Source of the DNA: Desulfobulbaceae bacterium
Lineage (GTDB): Bacteria; Desulfobacterota; Desulfobulbia; Desulfobulbales; Desulfocapsaceae
Length of the DNA stretch: 64,000 bases
Direction of reading: 5' to 3'
Assembly (NCBI GenBank): GCA_024640625.1
Contig: JAHEER010000001.1
Span: forward strand, 1-64,000
Positions 27,869 to 36,598 of this stretch are shown one piece after another (position 1 is the stretch's first letter; each line of letters starts with the position of its first letter). The position numbers and the translations under genes were made by a program. The notes below the pieces were generated by a model. The model did no database searches. It had not been told where the DNA came from and saw nothing but the letters and a program-made list of their open reading frames with translations.

Positions 27869-28150
27869 ATGAAAGATTTGAGATATATAGATGGTGTGAC
27901 CAGCCTTAGTCTGGACAGGAGTGTGTGCATCGGTTGTAAGATGTGTTCCCAGGTATGTCCCCAGGCCGTCTTTTCCTATCATGCCGGCAAGGCCTCAATT
28001 GAAGATGGCGACGGCTGCATGGAATGCGGCGCCTGCGGCGTCAACTGTCCGGTTGGGGCGCTGAGCGTCAATCCGGGTGTCGGCTGAGCCGCCCTTGTGG
28101 TCAGCCGGTGGCTGAACAAAATAGGGATCAAGTCTAAAGCCTGCTGCTAA
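27869..28150 (+). CDS. hgcB: HgcB ferredoxin of the mercury-methylation pair, with in-frame UGA read as Sec73
   Basis: HgcB is the 2[4Fe-4S] electron donor that turns over HgcA. Cluster motifs: Cys20/23/26/30 (CIGCKMCSQVCP) and Cys50/53/56/60 in the HgcB signature CMECGACGVNCP. Ordinary reading stops at UGA 28085-28087, giving 72 residues. Codon 73 is where HgcB has its conserved Cys (NPGVG-Cys). In the same frame 20 more codons follow, ending in Ala-Cys92-Cys93 and TAA at 28148; the family also ends with a Cys pair. Total 93 residues, close to the usual 95. This pattern argues for selenocysteine, not truncation. It starts 15 bp after hgcA. Confidence 0.9.
28088..28126 (+). promoter_or_regulatory. 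SECIS-like hairpin after the hgcB UGA
   Basis: TCAGCC (28101-28106) pairs perfectly with GGCTGA (28110-28115) around the loop GGU. The loop begins 20 nt after the UGA. A weaker lower stem can form from CCC (28092-28094) with GGG (28124-28126). It meets the usual bacterial SECIS rules: short GC-rich stem and G in the first loop positions. Confidence 0.65.
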
Positions 28151-28375
28151 GCTATCCATAGCGACCTCAGTCCAATCCATCCCCCTCATGCTCTGTTGCT
28201 CGCAGCGGTGGTTGCTCACAGCGTCCGCCGGCTCCTCGCTCGCACCTTGCCTGATGGGCGCCTTGAACTGATGGCGCTTTGTAAAATTTCCATCAGAACC
28301 GGCCCCAATGCCGATCATTCTCATCATGCAGCGCTACTCTCAGAAGAATGGAAACCGGTGAGGACAAGTGCTGTG

Positions 28376-29146
28376 CTATGAACCCTCTGCATCGCCCAGA
28401 AGCTTTTCCAACTGCAGATCGTCTCTGAAATAGCTTATTCCCTCGTGGTTGGTGAGGTCGAGGTGGATGGGGGAGATTGTCACAAAGCCCTCGCCCAGGG
28501 CCCAGACATCGGTGTCTTTACCACTGTCCAGCAGCGGTGTGCCGCCGCCGATCCAATAATGGATTCTGCCCCTGGGATCCGCTACTTCCTGAACGGCCTG
28601 CTTCCAGATCCTGCGCCCCTGCCTGGTTATTTTCAGGCCTCGCAACTCACTCGTGGCCGGAATGTTGACATTCATCAGGGTGCTGGCCGGCAGCCCATGG
28701 GCAATGACCCGCTGGGCCAGCTGTCTGATCAGCAGATCCGCCTTACCGTAGTCAAGAGGCGGCTCGCCGGCCATCGACACCGCCATGGAGGGAACCGCAT
28801 ACATGGTCCCTTCGATGGCCGCAGAGACGGTACCGGAATAGGTGATGTCATCGCCGATGTTGGGGCCGCTGTTGATACCGGAAACCAGCAGTTCCGGCGT
28901 CCGCTCAAGTATCTTCCCCAGGGCGATGGAGACGCAGTCGGTTGGGGTGCCGTCGAGGGTATAGACATCCTCGTCGAGTTCGGTCAGCCGCAGCGGGCGG
29001 TGCATGGTCAGGGCATGTGCTATAGCCGAGTTGTCCCGGTCTGGGGCGACGATGACGATCTTACCGAGTGCAGACAGCGACTCTTTCAGGGCCTTCAGGC
29101 CGGGACTGTGAATGCCGTCGTCATTGGTAAGCAAAATGGTGTGCAT
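28376..29146 (-). CDS. surE: 5'/3'-nucleotidase SurE
   Basis: 256 residues. Metal-dependent nucleoside monophosphate phosphatase. The N-terminal LLTNDDGIHSPG carries the Asp-Asp metal ligands. Further motifs: VVAPDRDNSAIAHALT (with catalytic Ser/Asn), DGTPTDCVSIAL and SGINSGPNIGDDITYSGT. Its start overlaps the end of ilvY by 26 bp, so ilvY and surE are probably co-transcribed. Confidence 0.95.
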   Translation of the reverse strand: MHTILLTNDDGIHSPGLKALKESLSALGKIVIVAPDRDNSAIAHALTMHRPLRLTELDEDVYTLDGTPTDCVSIALGKILERTPELLVSGINSGPNIGDDITYSGTVSAAIEGTMYAVPSMAVSMAGEPPLDYGKADLLIRQLAQRVIAHGLPASTLMNVNIPATSELRGLKITRQGRRIWKQAVQEVADPRGRIHYWIGGGTPLLDSGKDTDVWALGEGFVTISPIHLDLTNHEGISYFRDDLQLEKLLGDAEGS

Positions 29147-30038
29147 GCGTTGCTCCAGTATTTTCTAAGGATTTTAATTCGGTGATTCGCCAGAATGGCT
29201 CAATGATCGGATTGGCGATATTGCCTTTGGTGGTGCAGATGCCCACATCGAATGGCTCCAGCTCTGGGGCGGCGTCGAGGATGGCGACCTGATTCTGCAG
29301 CGGTGAATTGTCCAGAACCAGTCGGGGCACCACTCCGATACCGCAGCCCATGGCGACCATGGCGATCATTGCCTCATTGCCGGCCACATACGAATATATC
29401 TGCGGGCTGATCTGCTTGTCCGCGAACCAGCGTTCACAGCGCACCCTGCTCAACCCCCGTTCAGGCATGATCACCCCTTTCTGCAGCAACTCGTCGACGG
29501 CCGCCGACGCATCTGTTTCCGGGCTGCGGGGACCGATGAAGATAAGCGGGGTTTGCAGCAGCTTTAGAAAACGGATATGGGATGGCAGGTGCTCAGGCAG
29601 TGCCGCAATGGTTACATCGGCCTCGCCGTTTTCAAGACGGTCCATGGCCATGGCGGCGTCGCCAGTGGAAAGTTTGAGATGAACGTCGGGGTAGTCTTGG
29701 CGGAAAGCGTTGATGATTCCGGGCAGAATAGAGAGAATTGCCGTTACCGAGCAATAAATAGACAACTCTCCCCGAAGACGGTTTCCCGAGGAAAGCTGGT
29801 TCTGCAGAAGACGATAACGCCGCACCACGTCCGAACCATATTCCCTGAACAGTCTTCCTGCTTCAGTGAGGCGGACCGAACGGTTGTTTCTGAAAAACAA
29901 TTGTTCACCCAATTCCTGCTCAAGCCTCTGAATGGTCCTGGTGAGGCCCGATCGGGTAATATTGCAGGCTCTGCTGGTACGGCCGAAATGCAGCGTATCA
30001 GCCAGGTGCAGAAATAAATTCAGGGAGCGTATTTCCAT
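29121..30038 (-). CDS. ilvY: LysR-type activator IlvY
   Basis: About 305 residues from ATG 30038, where LysR homology starts (MEIRSLNLFLHLADTLHFGR); a reading from 30080 adds 14 residues. N-terminal winged HTH (RTSRACNITRSGLTRTIQRLEQELG), then a C-terminal inducer domain closely following E. coli IlvY (FCSVTA-like YCSVTAIL, GNEAMIAMVAMGCGIGVVP). It sits divergent from ilvC as in enterics. In E. coli IlvY activates ilvC when acetolactate or acetohydroxybutyrate binds. Confidence 0.9.
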   Translation of the reverse strand: MEIRSLNLFLHLADTLHFGRTSRACNITRSGLTRTIQRLEQELGEQLFFRNNRSVRLTEAGRLFREYGSDVVRRYRLLQNQLSSGNRLRGELSIYCSVTAILSILPGIINAFRQDYPDVHLKLSTGDAAMAMDRLENGEADVTIAALPEHLPSHIRFLKLLQTPLIFIGPRSPETDASAAVDELLQKGVIMPERGLSRVRCERWFADKQISPQIYSYVAGNEAMIAMVAMGCGIGVVPRLVLDNSPLQNQVAILDAAPELEPFDVGICTTKGNIANPIIEPFWRITELKSLENTGATHAHHFAYQ

Positions 30039-30060
30039 ACAGATCTCAGACGATGAATAT

Positions 30061-30079
30061 TGTTGCAAAATATGCAACA
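30061..30079. promoter_or_regulatory. Candidate IlvY operator
   Basis: Perfect 7-bp inverted repeat TGTTGCA-N5-TGCAACA in the ilvY/ilvC gap, containing the LysR T-N11-A pattern. It is 21 bp upstream of the ilvC -35. Confidence 0.65.
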
Positions 30080-30099
30080 TAATATCACAAATAAATCAC

Positions 30100-30128
30100 T
30101 TGACGCAATAAAACTTTATATCTATATG
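30100..30128 (+). promoter_or_regulatory. Predicted ilvC promoter
   Basis: TTGACG, 17-bp spacer, TATATG. It lies about 60 bp before the ilvC ATG and is flanked upstream by the inverted repeat at 30061-30079. Confidence 0.6.
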
Positions 30129-30187
30129 GTGTGGGATCATTATCTGATGTTCCGTCCAAAAATATCACAACCAAAAGGAGATAGATC

Positions 30188-31657
30188 ATGGCTGAAAATT
30201 ATTTCAATGCATTGCCGCTGAGGCTGCAATTAGAGGAACTCGGTCAATGCCGTTTCATGGAGAGCGATGAATTCAACGGTGTCGAGGCGCTGCGGGGCAA
30301 GAAAATCGTCATCGTCGGCTGTGGAGCCCAGGGGCTCAACCAGGGACTGAACCTGAGGGATTCGGGACTGGATGTGTCCTATACGCTTCGCGATTCGGCC
30401 ATCCAAGAAAAGCGCCAATCCTGGAAAAACGCTACCGAACAGGGCTTTACCGTAGGATCCTATGAAGAACTCCTGCCCACCGCCGACCTGGTGATCAACC
30501 TGACCCCCGACAAGCAGCACACCGCGGTGGTCTCGGCGATCATGCCATTGATGAAAGAGGGGGCCTGCCTGTCCTATTCCCACGGCTTCAACATTGTCGA
30601 GGAAGGAATCCAGATTCGCGACGACATAACCGTTATCATGGTCGCTCCCAAGGGTCCCGGTACCGAGGTGCGCACGGAATATATGAGAGGATTCGGCATT
30701 CCTACCCTGATAGCTGTGCATCGGGAGAACGACCCCCAGGGCCTCGGACTGGAAATCGCCAAGGCCTACGCCTGCGGCACGGGCGGTGATCGGGCCGGCG
30801 TCCTGCAGTCGTCCTTTGTGGCCGAAGTCAAATCCGACCTGATGGGTGAGCAGACCATCCTCTGTGGTCTGCTGCAGACCGGTTCCTTGCTCTGCTATAA
30901 CAAGATGATCGACAAGGGAGTCGAATCGGGGTACGCCTCCAAACTGGTCCAATACGGCTGGGAGGTGATAACCGAAGCCCTGAAGCATGGGGGTATCACC
31001 AACATGATGGACCGCCTGTCCAACCCGGCCAAAATCAAAGCCCACATCCTTTCGGAAGAGTTGAAAAATATTCTTACTCCGCTGTTCGAGAAGCACATGG
31101 ACGATATCATGTCGGGGGTCTTCTCGAAGACGATGATGGAGGATTGGGCCAACGGCGATACCGACCTTCTGGCCTGGCGCAAAGCCACCGGCGAGACGCC
31201 TTTCGAGAAGGCGGAATCGACGGCCGAGGATATCAGCGAGCAGGAATACTTCGACAACGGTATTCTGCTGGCGGCCTTCGTCAAGGCGGGTGTAGAACTG
31301 GCCTTTGATACCATGGTCGATTCGGGAATCAAGGAAGAGTCGGCCTATTATGAATCACTGCATGAGGTGCCGCTGATCGCCAATCTGATCGCCCGGAAGA
31401 AACTCTACGAGATGAATGTGGTCATTTCCGACACTGCCGAATATGGCTGCTATCTTTTTTCCAACAAAGCCCTGCCGCTGCTTGAAGATTTCATGAAATC
31501 AATCGATACCGATGTGATTGGACGGGGACTCGACCTCCAGGACTGCGCCGTTGACAACCTTGATCTGATAGATGTCAACGAGGCCATTCGTTATACCGAC
31601 GTTGAGGCAATCGGGGCTGAGCTGCGGGCCTTCATGGGGGCCATGAAGCAAATCTAG
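30188..31657 (+). CDS. ilvC: Ketol-acid reductoisomerase, class II
   Basis: 489 residues, the long E. coli-type KARI rather than the ~330-residue class I common elsewhere. Converts acetolactate to dihydroxyisovalerate with NADPH. The nucleotide loop is [19 protein letters not shown]; catalytic residues lie in [13 protein letters not shown] and [18 protein letters not shown]; the duplicated C-terminal domain carries LDTMVDSG-type repeats ([21 protein letters not shown]). AAAAGGAG precedes the ATG. Monocistronic with its own terminator. Confidence 0.95.
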   Translation: MAENYFNALPLRLQLEELGQCRFMESDEFNGVEALRGKKIVIVGCGAQGLNQGLNLRDSGLDVSYTLRDSAIQEKRQSWKNATEQGFTVGSYEELLPTADLVINLTPDKQHTAVVSAIMPLMKEGACLSYSHGFNIVEEGIQIRDDITVIMVAPKGPGTEVRTEYMRGFGIPTLIAVHRENDPQGLGLEIAKAYACGTGGDRAGVLQSSFVAEVKSDLMGEQTILCGLLQTGSLLCYNKMIDKGVESGYASKLVQYGWEVITEALKHGGITNMMDRLSNPAKIKAHILSEELKNILTPLFEKHMDDIMSGVFSKTMMEDWANGDTDLLAWRKATGETPFEKAESTAEDISEQEYFDNGILLAAFVKAGVELAFDTMVDSGIKEESAYYESLHEVPLIANLIARKKLYEMNVVISDTAEYGCYLFSNKALPLLEDFMKSIDTDVIGRGLDLQDCAVDNLDLIDVNEAIRYTDVEAIGAELRAFMGAMKQI

Positions 31658-31688
31658 CTGCGCAAAGCAGACAGGCAACCTGGCACTG

Positions 31689-31718
31689 GCCCCGCGGATA
31701 TTCCGCGGGGCTTTTTTT
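31689..31718 (+). terminator. ilvC rho-independent terminator
   Basis: GCCCCGCGGA pairs with TCCGCGGGGC around TAT, followed by seven Ts. Confidence 0.93.
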
Positions 31719-31843
31719 GTGGTAAGAGAGCAGCGGAGGCGATGTGCTTCGTTCTTGCACAAACTTTGATTCAGAGTGTATTCTGTAAGGTAAACAATTC
31801 CTTAGATAAATCTGACTAACGCAAGAATAGAGGCTGAACGATC

Positions 31844-33250
31844 ATGGCAGATATGCAGGAACCGTTGTGGGATAGAACCAGAAAGCTGATTCGCGAATAC
31901 TGGCCGCTCGGAGACCCGGTTGTCCTTAAAGATGTCATTGGCATCAATCTGCCCAAAGGCGATCTCGGCAAAGTTCGGCGCAAGATCCACGGCTGCCTGG
32001 AAGGCAAGGGCGGTGAAGTCTCGGCCCGGGCCCGCGCCGCGGAACTGGGGGAGGCCTATCTGGTGCTCAACGCCAACGGCCGCCGCCGCTTCCTGACACT
32101 GCTGGCCGAGGAATACGATGTCGACCATGAAACGGTGGAGGCTGCCATGACTGCCCTGCGGGAAACAGATGACCCACAGCAGAAGCGGCACTTGACCATG
32201 GAGCTTCGCGATCTTCTAGAACCACCCCGGGCAAAGATACTCAGACAGTTCAACGGACTTCGGGGCGGGGTCAAATTTCTGGTCGACCTGAGGGCCGATC
32301 TGATGCGCTGGGCCAAGGATAATCAATCGTTGAGCGATCTCGACAAGGACGTCTATCGGTTGTTGGTTTCCTGGTTCGATATCGGCTTTCTCGATCTCCA
32401 GCGGATTACCTGGAAGAGTTCGGCCGAGCTCCTGGAAAAATTTATCCGCTATGAGGCGGTCCATGAAATAAGGTCCTGGAAGGATCTGAAAAACCGTCTC
32501 GAAGAAGACCGTCGCTGCTATGCGTTTTTTCATCCGAGTATGCCGGGTGAACCGCTCATTTTTGTGGAAGTGGCTCTGGTCAATGGTATCTCAACCGATG
32601 TTCATGAATTACTCGATGAGAAGGCACCGATGATTGATCCCGATAAGGCCGATACCGCCATATTCTATTCGATATCCAACTGTCAGGAGGGGCTAGCCGG
32701 TGTCAGTTTCGGCAATTTTCTGATCAAACGGGTGGTGGCCGACCTGGTTTCCAGTATGCCCGGCTTGAAGAATTTCGCCACCCTCTCCCCCATACCCGGG
32801 TTTGCCGCCTGGCTGAACCAGCAGGCAGAAAACGAAGAGGGTTCAGAAACTGAGCAGAGTTGGGCCAGCACCACGGCGGCCGAGGTGAAAACGATTCTCT
32901 CGAAACAGAACAATATTGGCGATCTGCTTGCTTCAACTTCCGGCAAAAGCAAGCGGGCAGAACTTGCCCGTCAGCTGCAGCAGCAGTTGCTGTCGTTGTG
33001 CGCCACCTATCTTTTCAAGGCCAAGAGAGGCAGCCAGGTTGCAGACCGGGTGGCCCACTTTCACCTGACCAATGGTGCCTTGATCAAACAGATTAACTGG
33101 GCGGCGAATTTATCCGACAAGGGTGTTGAAGAGTCTCTGGGGATGATGGTGAATTACCTCTATGACCTGCCCTCCATCGAAAAACAGCACGAAGCCTACC
33201 GCAGCGGGGAGATTTCCGCCTCGGGGGCGGTCAAGAAACTGGTCAAGTAG
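31844..33250 (+). CDS. Malonyl-CoA decarboxylase
   Basis: 468 residues. Decarboxylates malonyl-CoA to acetyl-CoA. N-terminal helical domain and C-terminal GNAT-like domain with the family segments FHPSMPGEPLIFVEVAL, LSPIPGFAAWL and the active-site region HFHLTNGALIKQINW, plus GMMVNYLYDLP. Single-subunit MCD of the eukaryotic/rhizobial type, cytoplasmic. It may remove surplus malonyl-CoA or take part in malonate use; no malonate carrier or CoA ligase lies beside it. Monocistronic. Confidence 0.87.
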   Translation: MADMQEPLWDRTRKLIREYWPLGDPVVLKDVIGINLPKGDLGKVRRKIHGCLEGKGGEVSARARAAELGEAYLVLNANGRRRFLTLLAEEYDVDHETVEAAMTALRETDDPQQKRHLTMELRDLLEPPRAKILRQFNGLRGGVKFLVDLRADLMRWAKDNQSLSDLDKDVYRLLVSWFDIGFLDLQRITWKSSAELLEKFIRYEAVHEIRSWKDLKNRLEEDRRCYAFFHPSMPGEPLIFVEVALVNGISTDVHELLDEKAPMIDPDKADTAIFYSISNCQEGLAGVSFGNFLIKRVVADLVSSMPGLKNFATLSPIPGFAAWLNQQAENEEGSETEQSWASTTAAEVKTILSKQNNIGDLLASTSGKSKRAELARQLQQQLLSLCATYLFKAKRGSQVADRVAHFHLTNGALIKQINWAANLSDKGVEESLGMMVNYLYDLPSIEKQHEAYRSGEISASGAVKKLVK

Positions 33251-33292
33251 ATGGTATGGGTTGTGTTAGAATTCCACCCTGCGGCAGTGTAC

Positions 33293-35050
33293 TTAGGAGT
33301 GCGACTGTTCCGCCTCAACATTTTCATTGCTGATCCGTTTTATTAAACTGTACATGCGGACCAGTTTGTCAGAAAAAGAAACCTCGATCCGGGCCGTTTT
33401 AAGCGCCGCCTCGTCTTCCGAACCAAGCCTGTTGGATTTGCGCACCATCAGCGCCTGCTGAATCGATTTGATTTTGCGTTCGTATTGAAGAATCTTCTCA
33501 GCGGCCGTCTTATTTTTTTCACTGATAACAGGGCCCAGAAGTAGGATGCAGTTCTCCACCGAAGCGTAGAGATCATACGTGAGTCGTTTGGTCTCCTCAC
33601 TACGTCCATGACTGATCTGGATTGCCTGGACGCCGAGTCTAACAATATCAGTTTCAATTACATCGCCCAAATTTTCCAAGGCCACGGCTGAAACCATGAG
33701 ATGTTGATGGTCGAGGCTTTCTGCGGAGGTGAGATGGCGTTGTCTGATCTTGCTCAGATAATCAAGGCAGGCCGTTTCCAGAAAATCGATCTTGTCGTCC
33801 TCGCGGACCAGTGAGCGCATCATCTCGACATCGTCATTGCGCAGCGCTTTGCCCGCCGTTTGAAACATGGTCAGGATGATCTCGCTGGCCCGGGCCAGTT
33901 CCTGGCGGACGCGGTCTAAGGCCAAGGACGGCACGTCGAGTACCGAGGTGTCGAGATAGGCGGGCTTGATCGGCCCGGGCGGGGCCGGCCGGGCCGGAAC
34001 CAGTTTTGTCGCCAGCCAGGCAAAGGCGGTGGTAAAGGGAAGAAAAATGCAGGTATTCACCACGTTGAACAAGGTGTTTGCGTTGGCTATCTGGCGGGGC
34101 ACTTCGGCTGCCAGTCTGGCACTGCCCGCAAGCTCGGGGCTGGACGGAGAGAACCAGGCGGCGAAGGCGGCCAGTTGGGGAATGAAGAAGAACCAGAGAA
34201 GCACCCCGGCGATATTGAAAAATATGTGTACGACAGCGGCTCTTACCGCCTCGGGTGGTTTGCCGATGGCGGCCAGCAGAGCGGTCACGCAGGTGCCGAT
34301 GTTCGCCCCCAGGGCCAGAGCGATGCCAGCTTCCAGGGCCAGAAAGCCCTTGCTGGCCAAGGCGATGGCAATACCTACCGTGGCGGCTGACGACTGGACA
34401 AGGCCGGTGAACAGAGCACCGGCAAGGATGCCCAGCAGCGGTTTCTCCATCTTTTTGAGCATCTCCACAAACGGCTCATAGCTGCGCAGCGGCGACATGG
34501 CGTCGCTCATCACCGACATGCCGAAGAAGACCAGCCCCATGCCCATGATCATCATACCGCTGTATTTGAGTTTTTCGCTTTTGTTGGTGAAGATAAGGAA
34601 GAATCCGACGGCCACCGGCAGCAGGGCATAGGTGGAGATGTTGAAGGCCAGTATCTGCGCCGTTACGGTGGAGCCGATATTTGCTCCCATGATGACTCCA
34701 ACCGATTGGGAAAGAGTCATGATGCCGGCCGTCACGAAGCCGACCACCAATACCGTGGTGATCGATGAGGAGTTCAGAATGCCGGTCACCACTGCACCGG
34801 TAATGGCACCGCTCACCCGGTTGGTGGTCAGGCGGGCCAGCATTACTTTGAGGGCGTCACCGGCAACTTTTTTCAGACCGTCGGAGAGCTGATCGAGACC
34901 GGACAGAAAGAGCGCCAGACCGCCCATTAATTGCATGAACAGGAGTCCCCAGGCAATTTCGTTGTCTGTCTGGGCGGCCCTGGCGGCCAGGGGAAAGACG
35001 AGCAGAAGCGCACCGGCATAGGCGACAGTCTGATAAATCTTATTATTCAT
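33293..35050 (-). CDS. Na/Pi-cotransporter family protein with PhoU-like tail
   Basis: 585 residues. Signal-like first helix, then the two inverted repeats of the Na/Pi II family. Each has the GANIGT-type motif (VIMGANIGSTVTAQIL and ALALGANIGTCVTALL) and an SSA segment (NSSSITTVLV, LVQSSAATVGIA). Eight or more transmembrane helices fill about residues 30-370. The C-terminal ~200 residues are helical and PhoU-like. Predicted sodium-driven phosphate carrier. Monocistronic, convergent with the MCD gene. Confidence 0.88.
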   Translation of the reverse strand: MNNKIYQTVAYAGALLLVFPLAARAAQTDNEIAWGLLFMQLMGGLALFLSGLDQLSDGLKKVAGDALKVMLARLTTNRVSGAITGAVVTGILNSSSITTVLVVGFVTAGIMTLSQSVGVIMGANIGSTVTAQILAFNISTYALLPVAVGFFLIFTNKSEKLKYSGMMIMGMGLVFFGMSVMSDAMSPLRSYEPFVEMLKKMEKPLLGILAGALFTGLVQSSAATVGIAIALASKGFLALEAGIALALGANIGTCVTALLAAIGKPPEAVRAAVVHIFFNIAGVLLWFFFIPQLAAFAAWFSPSSPELAGSARLAAEVPRQIANANTLFNVVNTCIFLPFTTAFAWLATKLVPARPAPPGPIKPAYLDTSVLDVPSLALDRVRQELARASEIILTMFQTAGKALRNDDVEMMRSLVREDDKIDFLETACLDYLSKIRQRHLTSAESLDHQHLMVSAVALENLGDVIETDIVRLGVQAIQISHGRSEETKRLTYDLYASVENCILLLGPVISEKNKTAAEKILQYERKIKSIQQALMVRKSNRLGSEDEAALKTARIEVSFSDKLVRMYSLIKRISNENVEAEQSHS

Positions 35051-35148
35051 TTCTGGCTCTTAGTGTGCAGCTGCATTGAAGACCACTAAATGACAGCTCT
35101 GGATACTATAGTGAAAATCAGCAAAATTGTAAGGTGTTCCGGCAGGTT

Positions 35149-36279
35149 TCAGACCTGGCCAGAGAGCTGGCTGCGGACGATCTCCTCCAGTTGAGCGGAG
35201 AGCAGAGCATAGTTCTTGTTCAGATCATGGTGGCGGAGTATGTGTTGTGTGGCCTCTTTGCCCATTTTTGTTCTCAATTCCGGGTTGTTCAACAGCTGCT
35301 TGATGGAGGCAGTGAACTCTTCCGGTCTGGATGCCGGTGTGAGCAGCCCGGTCTGGCCGTTGATAACCGCCTCTGAAGCACCCCAATCATCGTACGCGGC
35401 CACCGGCAGACCGGTTGACTGGGCTTCGAGGTAGACCATGCCGAGCGATTCCTCGATTCCAGGAAAGGCGAACAGGTCAGCGGCGCTGTAATAGTGGAAT
35501 AGTTCAGCGCGCGCTATTCTGCCGAGAAACAGGCAGTCGGACCCGAGATTTTTTCGGGCCTCGTCCTCCAGTAGAGGACGGGTGCGGCCGTCGCCAATGA
35601 CCACAAGAAGAAGTTTGTGACCGAGGCGGTGCAGTTCAGCACAGCTTTTTATGACCTGGCTGATGCTCTCGGTTTTTACCCCGGGTCTAAGCATTGCCGT
35701 GGACAGGACCACCTGTTTGTCTGCCGCCCGCCAGTTCGCTCTCACCTCCTGCCTCTTGTGCGAATCGAAGGGGAACTGAGCCGGCCGCAGTCCTGGGGCT
35801 ATATAGCGTACACGTGTGCCGGGCAGCAGGCGGCGCAGATTCTTTTCATCCTTTTTCTTGTTGGCGAAAACCATCTGTGCCGATCTCAGAGCTTTGCGGT
35901 TGAGAATAAATCCGGGCAGGGTCTTCACACTTCGTCTCCGTTTGGTGGAGTATATTCCCTGGAATATGACGTAGGGCAGGCGGAGTTTTTTGGTGCAGAC
36001 CGGGCCAAGTAAATCGGGAGCCTTGTAATAGGTGTGGTAGGTGAGCCAAAGATCTGCGGGTTCTTTCTGTAGTGCGCTGCACACTCGACGGGCTTCAGAC
36101 CAGTGTCGGATGAGATGGTGAGGTTTCCAGTAGACCCACCGGCTTCTCAGGGAACTGACGAGGTCCAGTCGATGGTCTTGGCCCGCCAGAAATTCCTGCA
36201 GCTCCCGGCCGGTAACAAGATCGCCCGAAGGGTTGAGGTGGTCGGGCGGCTTGAAAGGCATGTAGTAGGCAATTTTCAT
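35149..36279 (-). CDS. Glycosyltransferase family 4-type enzyme
   Basis: About 376 residues from ATG 36279 (MKIAYYMPFKPPDH); 20 further upstream codons in frame look unrelated. GT-B fold. The donor side is recognisable: LLVVIGDGRTRPLLEDEA, FLGRIARAELFHYYSAADLFAFPG and the retaining-GT4 motif EESLGMVYLEAQSTGLPV (E-x7-E). The N-terminal acceptor half is divergent. Likely polysaccharide or LPS sugar transfer; donor unknown. No polysaccharide cluster around it. Confidence 0.8.
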   Translation of the reverse strand: MKIAYYMPFKPPDHLNPSGDLVTGRELQEFLAGQDHRLDLVSSLRSRWVYWKPHHLIRHWSEARRVCSALQKEPADLWLTYHTYYKAPDLLGPVCTKKLRLPYVIFQGIYSTKRRRSVKTLPGFILNRKALRSAQMVFANKKKDEKNLRRLLPGTRVRYIAPGLRPAQFPFDSHKRQEVRANWRAADKQVVLSTAMLRPGVKTESISQVIKSCAELHRLGHKLLLVVIGDGRTRPLLEDEARKNLGSDCLFLGRIARAELFHYYSAADLFAFPGIEESLGMVYLEAQSTGLPVAAYDDWGASEAVINGQTGLLTPASRPEEFTASIKQLLNNPELRTKMGKEATQHILRHHDLNKNYALLSAQLEEIVRSQLSGQV

Positions 36280-36598
36280 CGTCCAGGGCTCGACAGCGGC
36301 CTGAAAGCACCCGTCGATCGGGTACCCGGCCTCGGTCACCTTACCGCAACGAAATCCTAATGACCACCTGGAAAAATAGTCTTTTCGGCCAATCTTGGGG
36401 TGACGTGGACAAATTTAATCCCGGGAATATCATCCCTATGCCTGCGGTAACATCCTTCCGCGCGCCTTGATCTTGAACGACAATCATAATTCTCCAAAAT
36501 AGCTCAAAGTGAAGGAAATAGCTGGGCTTCCTCTACTGGATAAAGGTGTAGAATAACAGTATAGTATGGAAACTACACTTATCCTGAGCCTAATTTGA
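36280..36598. other. Intergenic region with bulged inverted repeat
   Basis: No gene seen. Near the glycerate-kinase start is a 12-bp inverted repeat, 36538-36551 against 36573-36584 (GGATAA-AG-GTGTAG with CTACACTTATCC), with a 2-nt bulge and a 21-nt loop. A TATAGT-like -10 lies within the loop, so it could be an operator for the downstream gene. Confidence 0.4.

Noticed and set aside
27869-28087. HgcB as a 72-residue protein ending at UGA
   Set aside because: The frame beyond the UGA keeps the family length and the terminal Cys-Cys, so truncation is the poorer explanation.
28445-29185. Plus-strand frame of 246 codons
   Set aside because: Shadow of surE.
30230-31096. Minus-strand frame of 288 codons
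   Set aside because: Shadow of ilvC.
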